Below, piece after piece: positions 34,351 to 44,699 of a stretch of 64,000 bases of DNA. This stretch comes from Circinella umbellata (lineage: Eukaryota; Mucoromycota; Mucoromycetes; Mucorales; Lichtheimiaceae). The translations under genes and the position numbers were made by a program. The DNA lies in contig JAIWNF010000084.1 in NCBI GenBank assembly GCA_025093555.1, forward strand, positions 62,001 to 126,000, in the 5' to 3' direction. Position 1 is the first letter of the stretch; every line of letters starts with the position of its first letter. The notes below the pieces were generated by a model. The model had not been told where the DNA came from and did not search any database. It worked only from the letters and a program-made list of their open reading frames with translations.

Positions 34351-36773
34351 GGTCATAATAATTTTTTTCTTCTTTCCAACACTAAAACAAAAACAAAAAA
34401 GAAAAAGAAAAAGAAAAAAGAAATTTATTTTAGAGGCGCAGCGTATTCCCAGTTTACTTAAAAAAAACCTTCATAAGTTTGTACCACCATTCTTCCAAAA
34501 GATGCTTTTCCCTTTAAATTTTAATCTTTTTTTTTTCTTGAAGCAACCAGAATACCTACTCTTTTAGAAAGGAAACCTCAAAAGCAAAACAAAAAATGAC
34601 AATAATTTGAATGTATTCTCAAAGCTGAGATACCCCGATTAGGTTATTTTTATATATATTTCTCTTGTTAAAAACTATATCTTCACAGACAGATATTCGC
34701 AGCGGATTCTGAAGTACCTAATCAGGGAAGAAATCGCTTGGAAGAACTCTGAGACCCCTTTTGCTGTTAGAAGAGATTTTGTTACGAAAAAAATGGTAGT
34801 AAATTAATGTACGATATTATAAGGAATAATTACCTAATGTCTTTTTTATATATAAGTCCATGGATATCTATATAAACCTATAACATTATACTTTTAGACA
34901 TAGAATACCTTTATACTTAAATATATGTGTATATATTTATATGAATGTTGGTAAAATTCATGCTTTTTATACCAACCTCGAAAAGTACGAATGTTTGTAC
35001 ACCGACCAATCAGAATAGTTTCTCTCAGATATTGGGTCAGTAAGTAGTTAGATTACTTTGTTTATTAGATGCTTAAAGAATATTATAGTAACTTAGAATA
35101 AGTTTTGTGTTGAACTATTACAGATAACATCTGTTGCTGGATAAAATAATGTGTACAGCTGAAAGACCCATGAATAAATATACAATGTAACTGAAAGAAG
35201 ATGGTAGTGACTTATCAGATGGAATAACTATTACATAATTTATGAGCGTCATAATAATTAAAGGGTTTTATCTTGCCGCAAATAAAAGATCGACATAAAA
35301 CAAATAATAATGTCTTTTGTAGAACAATTGTTCTAGATCTGTAAAACGAGAATTTAAATATAGATCAGGTCAAAGGAAAAAAAGGGACCAAAGAATATAT
35401 ATAAATGATCTCCTTAATCTTTTTTTGTGAAACTATATAATGGATTCTGGGTATATAGGGCTGTGATAAAAAAAAAGAAAAAGAAAATGACAATCCATTT
35501 ATTTCATTATAGAAGAAAGAAAGCAAAGGATTGAAGTTTCGGGGAAAAGTGTATGTGCGTAAAATACTCTTTTTTGGCATCCACCATCTCTAATGTTTTA
35601 CTTTTATTAATATATTATTTGGACATAAATTTAAAATATAATAACAAAAAAAACTCAACTCTTCGAACGAATTGATGATAAAACCTTGTTAAAGACAATA
35701 AGTATCTAAATCTAAATAAATATATACATACCTAATTTTTTTATTATATCTTGAACTTAATAAATCAACATAATTATACATATCATTACTGAATGGCTAT
35801 TATTTATTTATTGTGTGAACTCCCACAGTATGGGTCTGGTTTACTTTTTTTATAACATTTTCATTGGAAAAATGAAGCTAAAAGACAAGATCAATTAAAA
35901 CGGATGTTATTACATGTTGTGCAACCAATCGGAAAAGAGATAAAAAAAACTTCTTTCTCTGCTAAAAATATCAATTGGTTTGAGCGCTATTTGTACTACT
36001 TAAATCGAAAACCCAGACAATAAAGAACATATCTAGCTTATACATATACGTATATAAAATATGTTAAAAAAGATAAGTGAGTATATACTATCATCAATCA
36101 TTAAGTTAAAATGTCCTGATTTTTTTTTATTATTATCAAAAAGAAAAGAGGAGCCAGAAAAAAAAAGAAAAAAAAACAATAATTTAAGCCAAATATCTCC
36201 TTGCCATGTTGGGCCAGGTACCATGTGCTTGAGTTCGATCATCAGCCTCATTATGCACCATCGAAAGACACAATAAAAAAAAAGAGCTAAAGCTTTTGAT
36301 ATTACTATATAATAAAAATGTTACAAACTTTTTTTGTTTATATAAATATGTTTGGTGTACAAGATTTTTCAACATTTTATAATAAAATGTTCAAATAATA
36401 AATAATGACAATGGATATGAAAGTTAATAGTGAGAAAAACACAACATAGGAGGAAAATGATATATGTACTAAAACAAAATGAAAATAATGAAAATAACAA
36501 GACATCCATCAAAGACCAGCTTATCAAAGATGATGTTGAAAAGAAAGACAAAGAAAAAGACAAAAAAGGAGAGATATAAAGAAGAGTGGATTATCGGTAA
36601 ATGGGTGTTATACATAGGAAGATAGATGTTTCTGTGTGTCTTTTTTTTTTGGAATAAGAATTAAAGAAAAAAACGGATATACACAAATTTGTGGAAAAAA
36701 AGGGGAAGGGGGAAATAACAATAATAAAATGTACAAATAATAATGATAATAATATTCTACTACTACTATTAAA
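34351..36773. other. 2.4-kb gene-poor region
   Basis: AT-rich sequence upstream of the macro-domain gene and downstream of an F-box gene. One coding-like island (34685-34807) is listed. A less AT-rich patch at about 36190-36260 stands out but carries no recognisable gene. Confidence 0.5.
34685..34807 (+). CDS. Coding-like island, probable relic
   Basis: A 41-codon open frame to a TAA, lying beside an acceptor-like TTCACAG. The peptide (DRYSQRILKYLIREEIAW, then ETPFAVRRDFVTKKM) looks protein-like in an otherwise AT-rich spacer. No start codon, partner exon or family was found. Confidence 0.2.
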   Translation, partial: TDRYSQRILKYLIREEIAWKNSETPFAVRRDFVTKKMVVN

Positions 36774-38210
36774 CTACCGGGATGGTGATATAGCTGAAAC
36801 GACAGCTACAGACGGTGGTGGAGTCGTTTTGGGTACTGATGGCTCAGATAATGAAGATGACAATGATGTCGACTCTGTAGAAGATGATGATGCTGGAGGT
36901 GTTGGTGGTAGAGAAGAAGATGAAGATGTTGACACGGGCGATGACGAAGGTGATGATGATTTACATGAAACCAGTGTTGATACAGTTTCATTTAACATGC
37001 TTGCAAACATATTGAGCTCCTTTCCTGAATCAAATCGTGTGTACTGACGGCATACCACAGCACGTAATAGATCAAGGAGAACTGCGGTCTGGAACTCAAT
37101 TTCGTCCATCCATAAACGCCAACAAGATGAATCTGCTGTGGAAACCATTGTTGTGGCCTTTTGCGGCTGAATGCTGCTAATCTTCAGACTAGTATCATTA
37201 TTACTATTGTTTGGATTCAACATCGTCGTCGTAGTGCTAGTAGTAGTAGTTGTCGCATTATTTTTTTTATTATTGTCGCTATGGTGATTGATATTGATGC
37301 TAGTGTTATTATTATTTGTTGTTGACTGATAGGAAATAAAAAAAGCAATAATTCTTTGTCGAGTAAGAATATGAAGATCAGCTGCGGTCATCAGTTCTGT
37401 TTGACATAAGTTACCAATAAATTGTATTAAGACTCTGAATCCATGACGAACAGACTCTGTTCGTGCAAAAGGTAATGACCCACCAGAGGATACCCTACGT
37501 CGATGTTGTTGATGATATCGTCGTGTTAATATATCAAGATGTCGAGAAATATGTGCCAATAATAAACGGTGATGGATAGCACTTGCAGGATCAGCATCAA
37601 AGAGTGCCGTCAGCGTTGGATAAAGAGTAACAAGAAGTGTTGTCATTAAGCGACCCATAGGTGTGGATGCATATTTCTGTTTCTTTCCTTGGCTCAGCAT
37701 GGTTGGTAAGTCATTACTATTTGCTGCTACCTCAGCTACTGCTACTGCTTCTGCTGATGATGATGATGACGACGATCCTCCTTGATTATGTTGTTGATGT
37801 GGTAATGGGTCAAGCGATGGGTCATAAAGAACATGATCAAGCATTATACCTAACGCCTTATCAAGTAAAAAATCTAGACATGGAGCCCAGTTAAGTTGTG
37901 GTGTTCGATCATAAATTTCAACCGCCAATCTATTTGCAACTGATTGAATGGCAGTATGGTTGATATCGTGTTGATCATCATAGCCATGTCGGCAAACATA
38001 AGCGATGCTGGCGTGAATAAGATGGTTGAATGAATTAATACGCTGTCGTGCAAGATCGATATGATATTTATGCCATACAAGCTGATGAGCTAATTTCTGA
38101 CAAGAACGAGAACTAGTTCCAAAATACCAAAGGTCAGAAAAGCTCAGGTAAGAAGCGATTTTCAATAAAGACTCTAGTGGTAAATCGCACACCGAATAAG
38201 GCTTCTTCAT
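36774..38210 (-). CDS. F-box domain protein
   Basis: Intronless 478-residue frame. The start at 38210 is preferred over upstream ATGs because it places the F-box directly at the N-terminus: DLPLESLLKIASYLSFSDLW, with FGTSSRSCQKLAHQLVWHKY completing the roughly 45-residue motif. F-boxes bind Skp1 and link substrates to the SCF ubiquitin ligase. The rest is mostly helical, with Ser-rich, His/Gln-rich and Asn/Thr-rich low-complexity inserts and a Ser/Pro-rich C-terminal tail. No leucine-rich repeats, WD40 or other substrate domain was recognised, so the target is unknown. A longer upstream frame exists but is Phe/Ser-rich and probably untranslated. Confidence 0.8.
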   Translation of the reverse strand: MKKPYSVCDLPLESLLKIASYLSFSDLWYFGTSSRSCQKLAHQLVWHKYHIDLARQRINSFNHLIHASIAYVCRHGYDDQHDINHTAIQSVANRLAVEIYDRTPQLNWAPCLDFLLDKALGIMLDHVLYDPSLDPLPHQQHNQGGSSSSSSSAEAVAVAEVAANSNDLPTMLSQGKKQKYASTPMGRLMTTLLVTLYPTLTALFDADPASAIHHRLLLAHISRHLDILTRRYHQQHRRRVSSGGSLPFARTESVRHGFRVLIQFIGNLCQTELMTAADLHILTRQRIIAFFISYQSTTNNNNTSININHHSDNNKKNNATTTTTSTTTTMLNPNNSNNDTSLKISSIQPQKATTMVSTADSSCWRLWMDEIEFQTAVLLDLLRAVVCRQYTRFDSGKELNMFASMLNETVSTLVSCKSSSPSSSPVSTSSSSSLPPTPPASSSSTESTSLSSSLSEPSVPKTTPPPSVAVVSAISPSR

Positions 38211-38696
38211 GATGGTGTGTGTTTGATATGAATGATATATATTGGTATTTGAAATAATGGTGATATCGTTTGTCGTTGTTGATGATAATGAATAAAAATG
38301 AGGGAGGAAGAATAATATAAAGAAAGAAGAAAGAAGAAGAAGAAACACAAAAATAAAACAAAGAGAAAGGAAGAAACTGGAAAATAAAAATACAAAAAAA
38401 GATGTACAAAAATAAAATAAAAAAGACAGAAGAATGCGGAGGGCCTCTTTGGAACGCCTGGACTCGTCTTTTTTTGGAAATCAGCTACGATTGCTTCTAT
38501 GCGGGTCTAAACTTCAAAAGGCAATTACCATGGTTCCAGACTCTTTTTTTGTTGTTGTTTTTTGTTTAATGCTTGGTCGTCGCCCCTTTCCCTGTACATT
38601 GCCTAGAACTCTTGATTATGGCTTATATTTTTGGTGTGAATAGGTTTATTATACCATATGGTAAATCACAAAACCATTTCTTCTTGTACCCTCCAT
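38211..38696. other. Spacer between the F-box gene and the zinc-cluster gene
   Basis: Purine/pyrimidine-rich and AT-rich; upstream of the F-box gene and downstream of the zinc-cluster gene. Nothing coding recognised. Confidence 0.5.
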
Positions 38697-41072
38697 TTAC
38701 GCCATGCCACAGTTTTCGACATGAGCTTCCAATATTTTTACAAGGGTTTTCGCCATTTCAAAGTCGTGAACATAAGTGGGTGTAGTTTTTGATATATCCA
38801 ACGAACGTTTCAGACAGCGTAGAGCAAATTGACTTTTTGTGTAGCGCCAGAATTTGAGATAGACACTATTTGCAAAGACGAGACCAATCAATGGGCAATT
38901 ACATGAATCCGCCGAGGCCTCGATCGCACATGTGATAGAATAGGCTGCATGCATACATATCCCAAGGTGCGACTGTCCAGATGAAGGTGTTATTGTCGGT
39001 GTCGTCAAAAATGGATAGTGGAGCAGAATTTTATTGATGTGATATTGGACCTGCAACTCTAGAATACAGGCCCGAACAAACATGTCAACGTCGGTTGTGT
39101 AACGATCATCCATGGTGATTGTAGCAGTAGTAGCATTGGTGGTGGTGCTGCTATTAATATTATTAATGTTATTATTATTTTGATAATAATTTTTTTGTTG
39201 GTGACTTTTTTTTGTTATCCGCAGCTGACTTGGCTCTTGTTTAAATTCCCATGGAAGATCTTGGTAAAACTTGTCCAGTTGTATTTGTTTTGGCCGTAAA
39301 ATATCTGCAAGCTCTTGTGCGCTCAAGCCTTGTTGCTCTGCAGATAATATACACGCCATGACTGCATCTCGTTGCATCTGGAGCTGAAACTTGTAGGCCC
39401 AAGTGCTGAGCAAATAATAATCCTTGTGGTGTACTTCTGGTGGTTGTGGTAAAGATAACAAAGAGGGCGGATTACTCCATCCACCTGCCAGTCGAGCTGA
39501 TCCTCCACGTAATAGTTGACTCCAGATGTGAAAATAGTAAAGAGACCAAGCTAAAACATTGTCGTACGGGGTTAACATCCGAGGCAGTCCATTATACAGG
39601 CCTAGATCGTGTGCCATAGAAACAGCGATGAATTCATAATAATATATGAGACCTGGATATCCATTCTGGTAGCTACAATAAGATAGCAATATGGCTGCTC
39701 GACACGTATCCAATGATGGTTCATCGTAACAATCCGCCAGAAGTTCTCGAGCTTCAAGACAATAAGCCATAGAAATCTCTCTCCCCATATCAAAATATGC
39801 TGAATCATAGGATGGTGTATTATTATCATTACTATTATTCCGAGTCTTCTTATTCCAAACATGGACTTGGAACGCATTTCTTGCGGCCATTGCACAGATG
39901 GCATAGACAAGAACTTTAGCTGGTGGCGCCAGTGATGGGTTATCGTTCCCATAACTCGTGTTAATACCAGCGTGAGTACCTTTATATCGGGCCATGAATT
40001 CCTCCGTATCAATAATAGGCAGTCGCATTGACGAACAGCATGGCGTGCGACAATATAAATCCAACAAATCATTAGTAAGTTGATTTGTAATTAGAATGGT
40101 ATTGTCACGGGGCATGGTTGAAAGTGCTGGATAAGACCACGCGTCTGACCCATTATCATTATTATCATTATCGTTGTGTATTGCTGGTGCATCTTGCTGT
40201 GCTTGTATCGCCGCTGCTGCCGCTCCCCAAGGATTCCCCAATAATATCGATGGTAATGGTGACTCGTGATAGTAATGATGATGATTACTGTTTGTATCAC
40301 TAAAAGTGCCGACTTGGTTGATATGGTCGATGAACTTGAGCAAATCATTGTACGATGCGATGTGTGTAATTCCTGCCCAACCTTGTCGGGAAGACATCAC
40401 AGTCCAAATTGTTTTACGTTGTTGCCTTTTTTGTTCTTGTCGAAATACTTGTTCATATCTGTCCATCATAGCATTTAATTTCGAGACTGCTGTTGCAAGA
40501 TGATATATTTTTGGTTTTTCGTTATAATAATAAATACATTCAATTCCATTTTGTAGACACCTTTTACATCCTGGTAGCGTCATATCACATGGTTGCAATG
40601 ATTGATAGCATTTTTGACAAGGAAAAACGTTATTTTGGTATGTCAATTGTTGTTGTTGACGTTGATGTTGATGTCGTCTTTGTCTCTGCTTTATCATCAT
40701 TTGCTGTTCCTCTTGTTTTTCCAATAATGCCTGAAAATACTCAATCCGTTTACTAAGGGATATTATCAATTCTTGTAACTGTTTCAAGGTGGGAGCGTGT
40801 TCAGGATAGGAGCAGTCAAAACCTTTCAGTTTACACCTTGAGCAACTTGGTTTTCGACGATCGCAACTATGCCTGTTATAATATGTTTGTTGTACCCCGA
40901 GATTGATTAATATAAATATAAAAATAAAATAAATAAAAATGAGATTTAGTTCCTCTTTCCCCCTCAACTCAATTTACCTAATGCTTCGACATCGAAAACA
41001 TGCAGTACGAGTAGATGTTGCACTGGTATCATATTCAGTTGAAGAATTTGTTTTTTTTAAGACATCGGCCAT
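38697..41072 (-). CDS. Transcription factor with two tandem Zn2Cys6 clusters
   Basis: Two exons (41072-40978 and 40872-38697) give 756 residues. The first zinc cluster spans the splice junction: Cys25, 28, 35, 42, 45 and 52, exact C-x2-C-x6-C-x6-C-x2-C-x6-C spacing with a basic loop. A coiled-coil-like linker (QLQELIISLSKRIEYFQALL) and a Gln/Arg-rich stretch follow. A second complete cluster of identical spacing sits at Cys117, 120, 127, 134, 137 and 144, but its first loop lacks the usual Arg/Lys. Residues from about 290 form a fungal-specific transcription-factor middle homology region (DLLDLYCRTPCCSSMRLPII, MGREISMAYCLEARELLAD, AVSMAHDLGLYNGLPRM). It acts as a nuclear DNA-binding regulator; targets are unknown. 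Confidence 0.9.
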
Positions 41073-41505
41073 TGCATAACTAATATTTGTCAATAAAAAT
41101 AATAAAAAAAAAATCCTGGGAAACCATTTCCTTTTATTGGAGAGGGAGAGTAAAATTAAAAAGTTCTATTCGTTGGTTTAAAAAAATGTAATAATTTTGA
41201 TGCATTGAAAAAAAATACTAGCGTATCTAAAAAGTCAATTGTATAAGCTTAGCAACTAAATGATAATGATAATGATAATTTTTAATTTTATTTATTAATA
41301 TTATGATTTTTCTATAATAATTTGAAGAAAAGCTTTCTAAAATTTCAAACTATAACAAAAAAAAAAAAAGAAAATGATCAATGAACTTCAAGGTTTTTAA
41401 ATGATTATCACCAAGAATACGTAAATGATAAATGAAAAATAATGAGAGATATGTTGGGGGTATAACCAATGAAACTATACGAATAAAGAAGAGCAAAAAG
41501 GAACT
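41073..41505. other. Spacer between the zinc-cluster gene and the His/Asp-rich gene
   Basis: AT-rich promoter side of the zinc-cluster gene and 3' flank of the exon-duplicated gene. No motif was recognised. Confidence 0.5.
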
Positions 41506-42884
41506 CTAGTGTTTGTCAATAACAATGCTAGTAGATGCCTCTTTTTTGTTATTAGAGAGGACACCACCTTCAGCAGCTCCGTTGAGCTATATATGTATAT
41601 GTAAACGTTTATCATTAATATGTCGTTGTAAAATTATATATTGTTTCTTATTATATTATGGTAACTTACCAGACCATTATTGAACTGTTTGCCGTTGTTT
41701 CCTTTAACATAAACATCATGACCATTACCCTTATCATGATGGGTATAAATAGTGTTGGTTGAAACTTCACTGTTGTCTGACAGGACACCACCCGCAAGCA
41801 GCCCATTTGCCTATAAGGATATTTTGATGTTATATAACTATATTTATAATTTCTAAACACTTATAAATCATCAAATATAATGGATATACTTACAGCTCCT
41901 CCATTGTAAGCTACGTCGTTGCTGCCACCAACGAGAACTTTTTTAAAGCCATCACCATGACCATGGTCGTGGTCGTGGTCGCGGTCGTGGTCGTGGTCGT
42001 GGTCGTGGTCATGGTGGTCATGGTGGTCATCATGGTCATGGTCATCATCATGGTCACGGTGGTGGTCATCATGGTCATGGTCATAACCGCCATAGGAGCG
42101 ACGATGATGGACGTCAACTACATTAGTGCTAGATTTTCTGGAATTGTCTGCAGCAATCCCACCTTCAGCAACCCCGTTTAACTATACATTCAAATGTAAC
42201 TGAGTTAATAAACTTGTATAAAATATATGAGTTGTGCTCAAAATTGTTCAAATGAAAAGAAAGCTCCTTACCAGTCCACCATTGAATTGTTTGCCGTTGC
42301 TTCCTTCAACATAGACGTTATGACCATTACGCTTATTATGATGGGTGTAAATAGTGTTGGTTGAAGCTCCACTGTTGTCTGATAGGGCACCACCCGCAAG
42401 CAGCCCATTTGCCTATAAGGATATTTTGATGTTAAATAACTACATTTATAATTTCTAAACACTTATAAAGCATAATGGATATACTTACAGCCCCTCCATT
42501 GTAAGCCACGTCGTTGCTTCCACCTACGACAACCGTTCCATGGCCATGGCCATGGCCATGGCCATGACCGTGATTATCACCGCCATAGGAGCGACGATGA
42601 TGAATACGCTCTACAGTAGTACTAGATTTTTTGGAGTTGTTTGCAAGAACACCACTTTTAGCAATTCCGTTTCCCTATATATTTAAATGTAGTTGAATTA
42701 ATAAACTTTGATAAAGTACATGACTCGTGCTCAAAATTGTTCGAATAGAAAGAAAAATATTTACAAGTCCACCATTGTATTCTAGGCCGTTGCTTCCGCC
42801 TATATAAGTGTGACCACCATGGGGGAGAGCAGATGTGGCAACTACCATAAGGGCAATAGCAGAGGTAATGGAAGCGAATTTCAT
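41506..42884 (-). CDS. Secreted His/Asp-rich repeat protein built by exon-pair duplication
   Basis: Six exons (42884-42765, 42674-42489, 42412-42272, 42181-41894, 41810-41670, 41586-41506), all multiples of three and all phase 0, give 318 residues. The first exon is a signal peptide (MKFASITSAIALMVVATSA) plus GGHTYIGGSNGLEYNGGL. Exons 2 and 4 are copies (62 and 96 codons; NGxAxxG..., then HHRRSYGG, then a His-Gly or His-Asp run, then VGGSNDVAYNGGA). Exons 3 and 5 are copies of equal length (47 codons; ANGLLAGG to the FNxGL end). The introns are duplicated too. Each exon ends in an N-G-G-like turn followed by a new NG start. The runs of His alternating with Gly or Asp suggest metal binding at the cell surface, but that is inference. 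No known family was recognised. Confidence 0.85.
41957..42080 (-). repeat. His/Asp codon microsatellite in exon 4
   Basis: A GTCGTG/GGTCAT-type hexamer-like array within exon 4 encodes alternating His and Asp. The matching part of exon 2 is a shorter GGCCAT array coding His-Gly. The expansion accounts for most of the 34-codon length difference between the two copies. Confidence 0.85.
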
Positions 42885-44699
42885 CGTTAATGGAAAAGTT
42901 ATTTTTTTAGTTTTAAAAGTGGTATGTATCAAAATAATACAGTAGTATTGTAGTAGTGTTAATTCTTTAGATGATGTTGAGGAGTAGCCCAAAAAAATCA
43001 AAAGATGTCTGCCTTTTTATATGCTTGAAGAACTACAACATTTGACTAGACTGCACTGGAGTGAATAGGTTGAGTGTGTTCCATATGGTTACTTTTATTA
43101 TTCTTTTTAGTACTTATTAAAAAATAACTTTTTGGTAGCGAATTGGTATGTTAATAGTAACTTGGATTCTTTAAGGTGTATCTAAAAAATACTGCGAGGG
43201 TTAATTAATTTAAAGTCATAAAACATAAAGGAAGGGGGTTAAAGGAGTTTTGCTATGTTTCTTATTTGGTGCTGATAGCTTTTTTTTCAGGCGGGCATAG
43301 TGGTAGTTCAAGCTGCATAAATGTTTTTACTTTTCTGTAGTTAGTTCCCCTCCTCTTTTTCTTACCCCTTAATGATCTTTTGTTGCTATTATCATGTCAA
43401 ATACCTTTTTATAAAGTTGTTAGTATATAATGTAAAGCAGGGAAAAAAACAAGATACGTGTTTGGTGCCGAACAATTTAACCCTTTCTTTTCTTTATCGC
43501 GTCATTTTATTATACTTGTTACTTTATAGAAAGATAAATTTATTTATTTTCAAAGAAAACTCCTGTTTCTATACCCTATGCATAATGATCGTGATGACAT
43601 AACTATTTTATAGTTTGCCACTGTTATCGAATACAGTACATTTCGAAGTTTTTATAGGATAAATTTGGTCAAAGCGGCAGCTTATAACCCTTTTTTTGGT
43701 CCCAATATTCATCTTCGGTGCTGTTTCCTCTTGTTTAAAACGTATACAGCATTAACATCATATTTTATAGACAAACAACCTTTTTTTCTGTCTTTTCTTT
43801 ATTAGTATAGAAAGTACCCCTCATTATAGTCACTATTTATTATAGTATCCTAATAAATATCAATGACAAGGAAGCATATTAGTACATATCTGTGTACTAC
43901 AAAGGCTTGAAACATGTGGATAATATAAAAAGACGGTAGTTATTGTCTTCAAATAAAAAAGTAGACAAGAACTGTGAATAGAATATGTAAAAAAAATCTT
44001 TTTCGCCATTCATAATACTTATATTTGCAACACTTAATTTTAGAAGCATTGACAGAAAGGAATAAGATTCTTTTTATTTTTTCAAGGAGAAAGAAAAGGG
44101 ATGGAACTAGGTACAATTCTCATGACCCACGACGATCATAATAGCTCAGTTACCCCCAATTCTATCTTTAAAGAACCTTACTTCATAATTGGAAAGATAT
44201 TATTTAAACTGGTCAATTCTCTTAGCAACCATTCTCTGGCAGTGCTGGAAAGAAAGTTTATTGCGTTGTTGTGTTATCCTTAAAATATGTTAATAGCTGC
44301 ATATTTTTCATAAAATGTACATTCCATAATATATTTTTGATTATACAAGATACACTGATAATAATTTATAATTTCATATATACGTATTATAAGTTTTTTG
44401 ATAAATATAAGAATAAAAAAAAGGAATGTTTAAATGAATGCTTTGAGTCAATAATAATAAAAACCAGATGTTTAATTACTGGTCGAAATATAAGGATTTA
44501 ATATAGATATATAATAAATTACAAAAAAAAATATGTGGTACACATGATATACTTTCTGTTTGTGTTAATGGTAACACTTATAATATAATGAATTACCTTA
44601 ACGATGGATTAGAAAAAAAAAAGAAGTGTGTGTGATGGGATGATCTTGAAAGAAAGAAAAGTATTATGATATAATCAGAAAAAACTATTATAAGTAATT
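42885..44699. other. 1.8-kb spacer upstream of the His/Asp-rich gene
   Basis: AT-rich; promoter side of the secreted protein gene and 3' flank of the P450 gene. A plus-strand 60-codon frame at 44101-44283 has no recognisable domain and is not called. Confidence 0.5.

Noticed and set aside
36190..36260. Possible small structured RNA or tRNA-like patch (GAGTTCGATC) of higher GC
   Set aside because: The arms around the box do not pair and no cloverleaf can be drawn; only composition differs.
36691..37047. Asp/Val-rich plus-strand ORF
   Set aside because: Antisense shadow of the Ser/Pro-rich tail of the minus-strand F-box protein.
38211..38348. N-terminal extension of the F-box protein to an ATG at 38348
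   Set aside because: The extension is Phe/Leu/Ser-Thr-rich low complexity from a purine-rich leader, and the conserved F-box starts right after the ATG at 38210.
41957..42181. Val/Met-rich plus-strand ORF over the repeat
   Set aside because: It is the antisense reading of the His/Asp repeat in exon 4 of the minus-strand secreted protein.
44101..44283. Plus-strand 60-codon ORF
   Set aside because: No family similarity or splice context; composition not distinctive.
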